From: Paraburkholderia unamae
GTDB lineage: Bacteria; Pseudomonadota; Gammaproteobacteria; Burkholderiales; Burkholderiaceae
Length of the DNA: 64,000 nucleotides
Assembly: GCF_003268775.1 (NCBI RefSeq)
Contig: NZ_QLSU01000008.1
Span: forward strand, 186,001-250,000
Direction: 5' to 3'
Of the stretch, positions 49,126-57,439 are shown piece by piece. Below the pieces are notes generated by a model, which worked only from the letters and a program-made list of their open reading frames with translations, ran no database searches and had not been told where the DNA came from. Position 1 is the stretch's first letter, and each line of letters starts with the position of its first letter. A program made the translations under genes and the position numbers.

Positions 49126-49542
49126 TCACGCGAGTCCCTTGCGGATCTCATGCATGCCCGTCACCGTCGACTCGAACAGGTCGGCGCCCACTTGCGCACG
49201 CAGGCGCCGCGCGACGTCGGCGCTCGCGCCGTTGATGGGGCCATCGAGCGCCGTGCCGCGCGCCGTGGGAAAGAGCCCCCATTCGCGGCCGTCCGCCTCG
49301 CCCTGGCGACGTTCGAGCAGGTCTTTCTCGCACAGGCTGTCGACGAGGCGCGTGGCCGTGGGCCGTGCGATGCCGAGCGTTTGCGCAACGTCGCTCGCCA
49401 GGCACCCCGGCTTCGCGAGCACCACGCGCAGCACGAAGCCCTGCGCGGGCGTGAGGCCGAACGGCGCATAGGCGGCGGCCCATTCGCGCTCCACGAGACG
49501 CGCGAGCGCCGCCGAATTGAAGTAAAGGCAATGATCGAACAT
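49126..49542 (-). CDS. MarR-family transcriptional regulator
   Basis: A 138-residue winged-helix regulator: MFDHCLYFNSAALARLVEREWAAAYAPFGLTPAQGFVLRVVLAKPGCLASDVAQTLGIARPTATRLVDSLCEKDLLERRQGEADGREWGLFPTARG. Cys5 near the N-terminus and Cys in KPGCLAS and SLCEKD could make it redox- or electrophile-responsive, as in OhrR-type members. ATG at 49542 is the family start; the open frame to 49572 would run through the predicted operator. The small membrane-protein gene lies downstream on the same strand with its own copy of the upstream motif, 31 bp from the MarR stop. Confidence 0.88.
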   Translation of the reverse strand: MFDHCLYFNSAALARLVEREWAAAYAPFGLTPAQGFVLRVVLAKPGCLASDVAQTLGIARPTATRLVDSLCEKDLLERRQGEADGREWGLFPTARGTALDGPINGASADVARRLRAQVGADLFESTVTGMHEIRKGLA

Positions 49543-50040
49543 GGCGACATGAAACCATGAATTGATTAGCAAGGCAATCGTTATCGCGAACGCCTGCGGA
49601 TCGATTTGCGCGGCGGCCTTGCCTCGACACCTTCCGGCCGGCCCCGACGTTCGCCCCCGAAATGACCGCCTCCGGACAAAAATTCTTATATAAGACTGCC
49701 CGATTCACGCGTCTTTTTACAAGGGTCTTTACCAGCTTGACAGTGAATGAAGGGCGCGATCGGGAAAACCCTGACGGCGTCATGAGATTGCCCACAACGG
49801 CCCGCCAGGCCTTGTCTGACGGGGTTCCGGGACGAAAACGTTTTCAGCGCGAGGCCGCCCGCGCAAGGCAAACGGCCCGCGTTAATGGTCAATTAACATC
49901 GCGCAACGGCTTTCCACGATATGAAATTCATGTTCGGTTGCCCCCTGGGCCGCTCCAAAATCAGGCAAAATCCAAGTGTTTCGCCGACTGCGCGCAGCCG
50001 GTGGTGTTATCACCCCGTTTTAGAACCCGCCAAGAAGCCG
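49543..50040. other. Regulatory region between marR and icd, with candidate MarR operator 2
   Basis: Nearly 500 bases without a credible gene. TTGATTAGCAAGGCAATCG at 49562-49580, 20 bp before the marR start, repeats the motif at 49077-49095. Further right are A+T-rich patches such as CTTATATAAG (49684-49693) and TTGACAGTGAATG (49738-49750), and GGTCAATTAAC (49888-49898), which could carry the icd promoter; no hexamer pair is decisive. The in-frame extension of icd back to 49921 is rejected in favour of ATG 50041. Confidence 0.5.
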
Positions 50041-52284
50041 ATGAGTACCCAGCAACCCACCATCATCTATACCCTGACCGATGAAGCGCCGCTGCTCGCC
50101 ACCAGCGCGTTTCTGCCTGTCATCCGCGCCTTCACGGCCCCGGCCGGCGTGAACGTCGAAACCAGCGATATTTCCGTTGCTGGCCGTATCCTCGGCGAGT
50201 TCCCGGAATTCCTCACGGAAGACCAGCGCGTGCCGGACAACCTCGCTGAACTGGGGCGTCTCACGCAGCTGCCGGAAACGAACATCATCAAGCTGCCGAA
50301 CATCAGCGCATCGGTGCCGCAGCTCGTCGCCGCGATCAAGGAACTTCAGGGCAAGGGCTACAAGGTCCCTGACTTCCCCGAAGATCCGAAGACCGACGAA
50401 GAAAAGGCAATCCAGAAGCGCTATTCGAAGTGCCTCGGTTCCGCCGTGAACCCGGTGCTGCGCGAAGGCAACTCGGACCGCCGCGCACCGCTCGCGGTCA
50501 AGAACTACGCGAAGAAGCACCCGCACAGCATGGGCGAGTGGAGCATGGCTTCGCGCACCCACGTCGCGCACATGAAGCACGGCGACTTCTACCACGGCGA
50601 AAAGTCGATCACGCTCGACCGCGCGCGCGAAGTGCGCATGGAACTCGTGACGAAGAGCGGCGAAACCATCGTCCTCAAGCCGAAGGTCTCGCTCCAGGCC
50701 GGCGAAATCGTCGACAGCATGTTCATGAGCAAGAACGCGCTGCTGGCCTTCTACGAAGAGCAGATGGAAGACGCGCGCAAGACCGGCGTCATGCTCTCGC
50801 TGCACGTGAAGGCGACCATGATGAAGGTTTCGCACCCCATCGTGTTCGGCCACGCCGTGCGCACGTTCTACAAGGACGCGTTCGCGAAGCACGCCAAGCT
50901 GTTCGAACAGCTCGGCGTGAACGTCAACAACGGCCTCGTCGATCTCTACACGAAGATCGAAACGCTGCCGGAATCGCAGCGTGAAGAGGTCATTCGCGAC
51001 ATGCACGCGTGCCACGAGCACCGTCCGGCGCTCGCCATGGTCGACTCGGCCAAGGGCATCTCGAACCTGCACGCACCGAACGACGTGATCGTCGACGCGT
51101 CGATGCCGGCCATGATCCGCGCAGGCGGCAAGATGTGGGGCGCCGACGGCCGCCCGGCCGACACGAAGTGCCTGATTCCGGAAAGCACGTTCGCGCGCAT
51201 CTACCAGGAAATCATCAACTTCTGCAAGACCAACGGCGCATTCGACCCGCGCACGATGGGCACGGTGCCGAACGTCGGCCTGATGGCGCAGAAGGCTGAA
51301 GAGTACGGTTCGCACGACAAGACGTACGAAATCACGCAGGACGGCACGGCGCGCATCGTCGACAACGCCACGGGCGAAGTGCTCGACGCGCTCACGCAAG
51401 AAGTCGAGCAAGGCGACATCTGGCGCATGTGCCTCGTGAAGGACGCGCCGATCCGCGACTGGGTCAAGCTCGCCGTCACGCGCGCGAAGAACTCGAACAC
51501 GCCGGCCGTGTTCTGGCTCGACCCGTACCGTCCGCACGAAAACGAAGTGATCAAGAAGGTCGAAACGTACCTGAAGGATTACGACCTGACGGGCCTCGAC
51601 ATCCAGATCATGTCGCAAGTGCGCGCCATGCGTTACACGCTCGAGCGCGTGATCCGCGGTCTGGACACGATCTCGGTCACGGGCAACATCCTGCGCGACT
51701 ACCTGACCGACCTGTTCCCGATCATGGAACTGGGCACCTCGGCCAAGATGCTGTCGATTGTTCCGCTGATGGCCGGTGGCGGCATGTACGAAACGGGCGC
51801 GGGCGGTTCGGCGCCGAAGCACGTGCAGCAGCTGGTTCAGGAAGACCACCTGCGCTGGGACTCGCTCGGCGAATTCCTCGCGCTGGCCGTGTCGCTCGAA
51901 GACCTCGGCATCAAGACGAACAACGCGCGCGCCAAGCTGCTCGCGAAGACGCTCGACGCCGCCACGGGCAAGCTGCTCGACAACAACAAGGGCCCGTCGC
52001 CGAAGACCGGCGAGCTGGACAACCGCGGCAGCCAGTTCTACCTCTCGATGTTCTGGGCGCAGGAACTGGCCGCTCAGAAGGACGACGCGGAACTCGCCGC
52101 TCACTTCGCGCCGCTCGCGAAGGCACTGGCCGAAAACGAGCAGAGGATCGTGGGCGAGCTGGCCGCTGTTCAGGGCAAGCCGGTCGACATCGGCGGCTAC
52201 TACAAGCCGGACTTCGCGAAGCTCGCTGAAGTCATGCGCCCGAGCGCGACGTTCAACGCCGCAATCGCAGCCGCTGCGAAGTAA
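50041..52284 (+). CDS. icd: NADP-dependent isocitrate dehydrogenase, monomeric type
   Basis: A 747-residue monomeric (IDH-II) enzyme of the TCA cycle: isocitrate + NADP to 2-oxoglutarate + CO2 + NADPH, cytosolic. Family segments throughout: MSTQQPTIIYTLTDEAPLLATSAFLPVIRAF, NIIKLPNISASVPQLVAAIKELQGKGYKVPDFPEDP, YSKCLGSAVNPVLREGNSDRRAP substrate site, MSLHVKATMMKVSHPIVFGH, DASMPAMIRAGGKMW and the C-terminal NADP region SQVRAMRYTLERVIRGLDTISVTGNILRDYLTDLFPIMELGTSAKMLSIVPLMAGGGMYETGAGGSAPKH. The length is normal. Codon use is strongly optimised, as in highly expressed genes. It ends at a strong terminator. Confidence 0.97.
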   Translation: MSTQQPTIIYTLTDEAPLLATSAFLPVIRAFTAPAGVNVETSDISVAGRILGEFPEFLTEDQRVPDNLAELGRLTQLPETNIIKLPNISASVPQLVAAIKELQGKGYKVPDFPEDPKTDEEKAIQKRYSKCLGSAVNPVLREGNSDRRAPLAVKNYAKKHPHSMGEWSMASRTHVAHMKHGDFYHGEKSITLDRAREVRMELVTKSGETIVLKPKVSLQAGEIVDSMFMSKNALLAFYEEQMEDARKTGVMLSLHVKATMMKVSHPIVFGHAVRTFYKDAFAKHAKLFEQLGVNVNNGLVDLYTKIETLPESQREEVIRDMHACHEHRPALAMVDSAKGISNLHAPNDVIVDASMPAMIRAGGKMWGADGRPADTKCLIPESTFARIYQEIINFCKTNGAFDPRTMGTVPNVGLMAQKAEEYGSHDKTYEITQDGTARIVDNATGEVLDALTQEVEQGDIWRMCLVKDAPIRDWVKLAVTRAKNSNTPAVFWLDPYRPHENEVIKKVETYLKDYDLTGLDIQIMSQVRAMRYTLERVIRGLDTISVTGNILRDYLTDLFPIMELGTSAKMLSIVPLMAGGGMYETGAGGSAPKHVQQLVQEDHLRWDSLGEFLALAVSLEDLGIKTNNARAKLLAKTLDAATGKLLDNNKGPSPKTGELDNRGSQFYLSMFWAQELAAQKDDAELAAHFAPLAKALAENEQRIVGELAAVQGKPVDIGGYYKPDFAKLAEVMRPSATFNAAIAAAAK

Positions 52285-52297
52285 TTGATGGACTGCT

Positions 52298-52377
52298 CCC
52301 CCGTGCGTTGCGCGGGGGAAACGCTCCACCCAATGAATCGAGCCTCCCACATCGCTGTGGGAGGCTCGATTTTTTTT
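52298..52377 (+). terminator. Terminators after icd
   Basis: Two hairpins follow the icd stop. A small one is CCCCCG (52298-52303) with CGGGGG (52313-52318). The main one is a perfect 14-bp stem, ATCGAGCCTCCCAC (52337-52350) and GTGGGAGGCTCGAT (52357-52370), loop ATCGCT, followed by seven T. It is a textbook intrinsic terminator. The reverse direction also faces ilvD, which converges, though the U-tract serves icd. Confidence 0.92.
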
Positions 52378-52427
52378 GCCCTTCTTGTCCGATGCGAGCC
52401 TTGCGGCCCGCATCGTACTTAAAAAGC

Positions 52428-54287
52428 TCAGTCGTCCAGCAGCGACAGATCGCGCACGGCGCCCTTGTCGGCCGACATCACGAGCTTGGCGTAGGCCTTC
52501 AACGCCGCCGACACCTTGCGCGGACGCGCCTTCACCGGCTTCCAGCCCTTCGCGTTCTGCTCTTCCCGGCGGCGCGCGAGTTCCTCATCGGACACCAGCA
52601 CGTTGATGGTGCGATTCGGAATGTCGATACGGATCTTGTCGCCGTCGCGCACGAGGCCGATCGCGCCGCCCGCTGCCGCTTCCGGCGAGCAGTGGCCGAT
52701 CGAGAGGCCCGAGGTGCCGCCCGAGAAGCGGCCGTCGGTCAAGAGCGCGCACGCCTTGCCGAGACCCTTCGACTTGATATAGCTGGTCGGGTAGAGCATT
52801 TCCTGCATGCCGGGGCCGCCCTTCGGGCCTTCGTAGCGCACGATCACCACGTCGCCGGCCTTGACCTTGTCGGCGAGGATGTTTTCGACCGCTTCGTCCT
52901 GCGACTCGGTCACGTGAGCCGTGCCTTCGAACACGAGGATGCTGTCGTCCACGCCCGCCGTCTTCACCACGCAGCCGTCGACCGCGATATTGCCGGTCAG
53001 CACGGCGAGGCCGCCTTCCTTCGAGAACGCGTGCTCGTACGAGCGGATGCAGCCTTCGGCGCGGTCCGAGTCGAGGCTCGGCCAGCGCGTGTTCTGGCTG
53101 AACGCCACCTGGCTCGGCACGCCGGCGGGACCGGCCATGTAGAACGTCTTGACCGCTTCGTCCTGCGTGAGCGTGATGTCCCATTGCTTGAGCGCGTCGC
53201 CGAGCGTGGGCGCGTGCACGGTCGGCACGTCGGTGTGCAGCTTGCCCGCGCGCTCCAGCTCGCCCAGGATCGCCATGATGCCGCCTGCGCGGTGCACGTC
53301 TTCGATGTGGTACTTGTTCGTGTTCGGCGCGACCTTGCACAGCTGCGGCACGACGCGCGAGAGGCGGTCGATGTCGTCCATGCCGAAGTCGATGCCCGCT
53401 TCCTGCGCAATGGCCAGCAAGTGCAGGATGGTGTTGGTCGAGCCGCCCATGGCGATGTCGAGCGTCATGGCGTTTTCGAACGCCTTGAAGCCCACCGAGC
53501 GCGGCAGCACGCGCTCGTCTTCCTGCTCGTAATACTGGCGCGCGAGTTCCACGATGCGGTGGCCGGCGCGCTTGAAGAGCTGCTCGCGGTCGGCGTGCGT
53601 GGCGACCACGGTGCCGTTGCCGGGCAGCGAGAGGCCGAGCGCTTCGGTCAGGCAGTTCATCGAGTTGGCCGTGAACATGCCCGAGCACGAACCGCAGGTC
53701 GGGCAGGCGGAGCGCTCGACTTCGGCCACTTCGGCGTCGGAGTACTTGCTGTCGGCCGCGATCACCATGGCGTCGATCAGGTCGAGCTTCTTGACCTCGA
53801 TGGCCTTGGTCACGGGGTTCGCGAGGCGCGTCTTGCCCGCTTCCATCGGGCCGCCCGAGACGAAGATCACGGGAATGTTCAGGCGCATGGCGGCCATGAG
53901 CATGCCCGGGGTGATCTTGTCGCAGTTCGAGATGCAGACCATGGCGTCGGCGCAGTGCGCATTGACCATGTATTCCACCGAATCCGCGATGATGTCGCGG
54001 CTCGGCAGCGAATACAGCATGCCGTCGTGACCCATGGCGATGCCGTCATCCACGGCGATCGTGTTGAATTCCTTGGCCACGCCGCCCGCGGCTTCGATTT
54101 CGCGCGCAACGAGTTGACCGAGGTCTTTCAGGTGCACGTGGCCGGGCACGAACTGGGTGAACGAGTTGACGACCGCGATGATCGGCTTGGCGAAGTCTTC
54201 GTCTTTCATGCCGGTGGCGCGCCACAGGGAACGCGCACCTGCCATGTTGCGGCCGGCGGTGGAGGTTTTGGAACGGTATGCGGGCAT
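52428..54287 (-). CDS. ilvD: Dihydroxy-acid dehydratase
   Basis: A 619-residue Fe-S dehydratase in isoleucine/valine and pantothenate synthesis, converting 2,3-dihydroxy-3-methyl acids to 2-oxo acids. It starts MPAYRSKTSTAGRNMAGARSLWRATGMKDEDFAKPIIAVVNSFTQFVPGHVHLKDLG. Cluster and metal ligands are in NAHCADAMVCISNCDKITPGMLMA and VERSACPTCGSCSGMFTANSMNCLTEALGLSLPGNGT; the substrate-binding Ser region is near the end, in LTDGRFSGGTSGLSIGHCSPEAA. Full length and highly conserved. The open frame reaches 54347 but ATG 54287 is canonical. It is the second core gene of the window and converges on icd. Confidence 0.97.
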   Translation of the reverse strand: MPAYRSKTSTAGRNMAGARSLWRATGMKDEDFAKPIIAVVNSFTQFVPGHVHLKDLGQLVAREIEAAGGVAKEFNTIAVDDGIAMGHDGMLYSLPSRDIIADSVEYMVNAHCADAMVCISNCDKITPGMLMAAMRLNIPVIFVSGGPMEAGKTRLANPVTKAIEVKKLDLIDAMVIAADSKYSDAEVAEVERSACPTCGSCSGMFTANSMNCLTEALGLSLPGNGTVVATHADREQLFKRAGHRIVELARQYYEQEDERVLPRSVGFKAFENAMTLDIAMGGSTNTILHLLAIAQEAGIDFGMDDIDRLSRVVPQLCKVAPNTNKYHIEDVHRAGGIMAILGELERAGKLHTDVPTVHAPTLGDALKQWDITLTQDEAVKTFYMAGPAGVPSQVAFSQNTRWPSLDSDRAEGCIRSYEHAFSKEGGLAVLTGNIAVDGCVVKTAGVDDSILVFEGTAHVTESQDEAVENILADKVKAGDVVIVRYEGPKGGPGMQEMLYPTSYIKSKGLGKACALLTDGRFSGGTSGLSIGHCSPEAAAGGAIGLVRDGDKIRIDIPNRTINVLVSDEELARRREEQNAKGWKPVKARPRKVSAALKAYAKLVMSADKGAVRDLSLLDD

Positions 54288-54606
54288 TGTGGTTGTTGAA
54301 GAAAAATCGCAGAAAGGAAGCGGGCCACGGGAATAAAGGCCCCACACACGCCCTTGCGAACAACCTCTTGAGCTGCGCTCTGGGCAAACCTCCGATTATC
54401 CCACACCGCCGCGCGCCGCGCCGACTGCCCATGGTTCGGGCGGCAATGCACGCACTTGGCGCGTTTTTTTAGCCGCCCGTCATGCGCGCTTCGCATGATC
54501 GGCGCGCTGCGTATTTTTGACAGCGGATGTCGCGCGAAAATTGGCGGCGTATTGTGGCTTTCAGGCGTTGATAGCACGCCCGGCAATACGAATAACGGGG
54601 AGCAAT
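54288..54606. other. Intergenic region between ilvD and a small membrane protein gene
   Basis: About 320 bases between divergent genes. There is an A+T-rich stretch (GCGCGTTTTTTTAG) at 54459-54472, a short hairpin CATGCGCGCTTCGCATG-like (54481-54498) and no ORF with protein character. It should contain both promoters. No riboswitch or leader peptide with Ile/Val/Leu codons was recognised upstream of ilvD. Confidence 0.35.
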
Positions 54607-54825
54607 ATGAAGCACTGGCATCAAGCACGGCGGCACGTCACGCTCGCCGTGACGGGTCTCACGCTCGGGCTGGCCGCGGCGGGCGCCGGCGTCGGTCTAT
54701 GGCTGCACGCACTGCACGGCGGCGCGAACGCAGGCGGCGAGTCCGCCTCGGTCGCTGCGATTCTGCTGGGCGTGTTTCTCGCGATCTGCGCGGGCCACGA
54801 ACTCTGGCGCGTGAGATTGCGCTGA
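54607..54825 (+). CDS. Small two-helix membrane protein, unknown function
   Basis: A 72-residue protein: MKHWHQARRHVTLAVTGLTLGLAAAGAGVGLWLHALHGGANAGGESASVAAILLGVFLAICAGHELWRVRLR. Two transmembrane helices (about 12-34 and 47-63) joined by a Gly-rich loop. GGGGAG lies at good distance before the ATG. The open frame extends to 54517, but the ATG with ribosome site is better. No family recognised. Transcribed alone, convergent with the aminotransferase gene. Confidence 0.65.
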   Translation: MKHWHQARRHVTLAVTGLTLGLAAAGAGVGLWLHALHGGANAGGESASVAAILLGVFLAICAGHELWRVRLR

Positions 54826-54888
54826 GCGAGGGGCCTGCGCATGCAGGCCCCTCGCACCCGGTGCCGATCAGGGCCAATCCGGCGCCGA

Positions 54889-56004
54889 TCAGCCTTTCAG
54901 CGCCTGCTCCAGCGCCTCCAGACAGCGCGCGTTCTGCGCCGCGGTGCCTGCGGAAATGCGCAGCCATTGCGGCAGGCCGTACACGCCCACGGGGCGCACG
55001 ATCACGCCCTGGCGCAACAGGCACGCGTTGACGGCGGCAGCGTCGCCCACCTGCACGAGCACGAAATTCGCGCGCGAACGCAAATACGCGAGTCCCAGCC
55101 GGTCGCAGCCCGCATAGAGCTGCGCCAGGCCGCGCGCATTTTCCGCGCGACTGCACGCGAGGAACGCCTCGTCGTCCAGCGCCGCCACGGCGGCGCGTTC
55201 GGCCTGCTCCGTCACGACGAATGCGGGACGGATGCGATTGAGCAAGGCCGCCAGTTCGGGCTGCGCGACGCCGTAACCCACGCGCAGCCCCGCGAGCCCA
55301 TACGCCTTCGAGAACGTACGCGTGACGATCAGGTTCGGATGGCGGCGCACCCAGGCGAGGCTGTCGTAGCGGTCCTCATCGGGCAAATACTCGAAATAGG
55401 CCTCGTCGAGCACGATGGGCACATGGGCGGGCACGCGCGCAATGAAGCGTTCGAGCTGCGGACCCGGCACGAACGAGCCGGTCGGGTTGCCGGGGTTCGC
55501 GAGGTACACGAGCCCCGTGTCGTCGTCGATGGCGGCCAGCATCGCGTCGAGATCGCAGCCGAAGCCGCGCGCCGGCACGACACGGTGGCCGGCCCCCGTG
55601 CGCTGGACCGCGTTCACGAAAGCCTGAAACGAGTATTGCGCATACACCGCGTGGCGGCCCGGTTCGAGAAACGCCGTGGCCGCGAGACCCAGTATGCACT
55701 CCGAACCATTTCCGGTCACGAGCCAGTCAGGCGGCACATCGAGCTTGCGCGACAGCGCGCTCACGAGCGCGTGGCAGTCGTTGTCGGGATAACGCGCGAG
55801 CGCATTCGTTTCCTGGGCGAGCGCGAGGCGCGCCGCCGCGCTCATGCCTAGCGGGTTCTCGTTCGAAGCGAGCTTCACGATCGCCTCGGCCGCCACGCCG
55901 ATTTCGCGCGCGTGCGCTTCAATCGGCTTGCCCGGCTGATACGGCTTCGACGCGCGGATATGGGCCGGCAAACGCCACACCGGCGCTTCGTTCACTTCAC
56001 TCAT
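54889..56004 (-). CDS. HisC-like aminotransferase (class I/II PLP)
   Basis: A 371-residue PLP aminotransferase of the histidinol-phosphate/aromatic group: VKLASNENPLGMSAAARLALAQ, WLVTGNGSECILGLAA, YLANPGNPTGSFVPGPQL, VLDEAYFEYLPDED, the PLP lysine in TRTFSKAYGLAGLRVGYGVA and ANFVLVQVG. Motifs fit HisC, but it overlaps an aldehyde dehydrogenase gene by 8 bp and belongs to a catabolic operon with a TPP enzyme and a transporter, with no other his gene. Broad-specificity HisC paralogues transaminate aromatic amino acids, so a catabolic role is likely. Confidence 0.88.
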   Translation of the reverse strand: MSEVNEAPVWRLPAHIRASKPYQPGKPIEAHAREIGVAAEAIVKLASNENPLGMSAAARLALAQETNALARYPDNDCHALVSALSRKLDVPPDWLVTGNGSECILGLAATAFLEPGRHAVYAQYSFQAFVNAVQRTGAGHRVVPARGFGCDLDAMLAAIDDDTGLVYLANPGNPTGSFVPGPQLERFIARVPAHVPIVLDEAYFEYLPDEDRYDSLAWVRRHPNLIVTRTFSKAYGLAGLRVGYGVAQPELAALLNRIRPAFVVTEQAERAAVAALDDEAFLACSRAENARGLAQLYAGCDRLGLAYLRSRANFVLVQVGDAAAVNACLLRQGVIVRPVGVYGLPQWLRISAGTAAQNARCLEALEQALKG

Positions 56005-57430
56005 CGATGCAACCTCCCTGGATCGCTTTCAGTTCAAAGAATTCCTCGACGCCGTAGCGGCCGTTCTCGCGGCCGATGCCCGAGCGCCGGTAGCCGCCGA
56101 ACGGCGCGGCGAGGTTCTGCGCCGCGCCGTTGATCACCACCTGCCCCGTGCGCAGGCGGCGCGCCAGGCGCAGCGCGCGGCGCGGGTCGGCGCTCCACAC
56201 GCCGCCCGAAAGGCCGTAGTCGCTATCGTTCGCCATCCTGACCGCTTCGTCTTCGTCGTCGTAACTCATGAGCGCGAGCACCGGCCCGAACACCTCCTCG
56301 CGCGCCAGCGTCATAGACGGCTTGACGTCGCTGAACACCGTGGGACGCACGAAGTGGCCGCCGCTGATGCCCGGCGGGCGGCCCGCGCCACCCGTCACAA
56401 GCCGCGCGCCTTCGTCCAGCGCCGTGGCGATGTGGCGCTGCACGGCTTCGAACTGCCGCAGGTTCGCCACGGGGCCGAGCCGCGTTTGCGGGTCGGTCGG
56501 CTCGCCGCATTGCCAATCGGCCGCGTGGCGCTCGCACAGCGCTTCCACCTCGGCAAGCCGCGCGCGCGGCACGATGAGGCGCGTTTGCGCCGCGCAAATC
56601 TGGCCGCTGTTCGTGAAGCACTGGCGCAGCACCGTGGGTACGGCGTCGGCAAGCGGCGCGTCGTCCAGCAGAATGGTCGCCGACTTGCCGCCCAGTTCCA
56701 GCGCGACCTTCTTCACCGTGTCGGCGGCGGCGAGGGCAACCGCGCGACCGCCCGCCAGCGAACCTGTGAAACTCACCATGTCGACCAGCGGGTGCGCGGC
56801 GAGCGCCGCGCCGGTGCCGGGTCCGTCGCCCCAAACGAGATTGAATACGCCTGGCGGCAGATCCGCCTCGTGCATGATGCGCGCGAAGCGGCGCGCCGCG
56901 AGCGGCGCTAGCTCGCTGGGCTTGAGCACGACGGTGCAGCCGGCCGCGAGCGCCGCGCCCACCTTCGCGACGATCTGGTGCAGCGGGAAATTCCACGGCG
57001 TGATGGCCGCCACCACGCCCACCGGTTCGCGCACCACGAGCGAGTGCGCGATGCGCGTCTCGTGCTCGATCTCGCTCATGGCCTGGATCGCGAGTTCGAG
57101 GTTGCGCAGCGGCATGGGCACCTGCATCTGGCGAGAAACCCATAGCGGCACGCCAATTTCGCTTGCGAGATCGCTCGCGAATCCTTCGATATCCTGAGCG
57201 ATGGCGTCACGCACGCGCCTGAGAGCGGCGCTGCGTATCGACACGGGCGTCGTCGCCCAGCCGTCGAACGCGAGCCGCGCGGCGCGCACGGCGGCGTCCA
57301 CTTCGGCGGCATCGCACACGGCCACCATGGCGACCTGCCTGCCGCTGCATGGATCGCAGGCGGCGAGCCGCGCGTGCCCCGCCACCGGCACCCAGCGTCC
57401 GTTGCAATAGTACGAATCGAGTGTTTGCAT
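55997..57430 (-). CDS. NAD(P)-dependent aldehyde dehydrogenase
   Basis: A 477-residue ALDH-superfamily enzyme oxidising an aldehyde to acid. Cofactor and catalytic motifs are ITPWNFPLHQIVAKVGAALAAGCTVVLKPSELAP, FTGSLAGGRAVALAAADTVKKVALELGGKSATILLDDAPL (base Glu in LELGGKS), nucleophile Cys in FTNSGQICAAQTRLIVPRAR and EVFGPVLALMSYDDEDEAVRMANDSDYGLSGGVWSADPRRALRLARRL. Position between the TPP decarboxylase-like enzyme and the aminotransferase suggests it takes the aldehyde produced by decarboxylation of a 2-oxo acid. Confidence 0.93.
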   Translation of the reverse strand: MQTLDSYYCNGRWVPVAGHARLAACDPCSGRQVAMVAVCDAAEVDAAVRAARLAFDGWATTPVSIRSAALRRVRDAIAQDIEGFASDLASEIGVPLWVSRQMQVPMPLRNLELAIQAMSEIEHETRIAHSLVVREPVGVVAAITPWNFPLHQIVAKVGAALAAGCTVVLKPSELAPLAARRFARIMHEADLPPGVFNLVWGDGPGTGAALAAHPLVDMVSFTGSLAGGRAVALAAADTVKKVALELGGKSATILLDDAPLADAVPTVLRQCFTNSGQICAAQTRLIVPRARLAEVEALCERHAADWQCGEPTDPQTRLGPVANLRQFEAVQRHIATALDEGARLVTGGAGRPPGISGGHFVRPTVFSDVKPSMTLAREEVFGPVLALMSYDDEDEAVRMANDSDYGLSGGVWSADPRRALRLARRLRTGQVVINGAAQNLAAPFGGYRRSGIGRENGRYGVEEFFELKAIQGGCIDE

Positions 57431-57439
57431 GACGCCTCC

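Noticed and set aside
50020..52413. 797-codon minus-strand ORF opposite icd
   Set aside because: Shadow of a highly codon-biased gene; low-complexity Arg/His/Val product, no motif. The icd frame is unmistakable.
52308..54299. 663-codon plus-strand ORF opposite ilvD, and similar long antisense ORFs at 16417-18297, 18176-20200, 57374-59323 and 62100-63998
   Set aside because: All lie exactly antisense to genes with clear catalytic motifs and have Arg/Ala/His-rich products without recognisable folds.
54889..56004. Histidine biosynthesis gene hisC
   Set aside because: No other his gene; overlaps an aldehyde dehydrogenase gene in a catabolic operon. Kept as HisC-like aminotransferase without a symbol.
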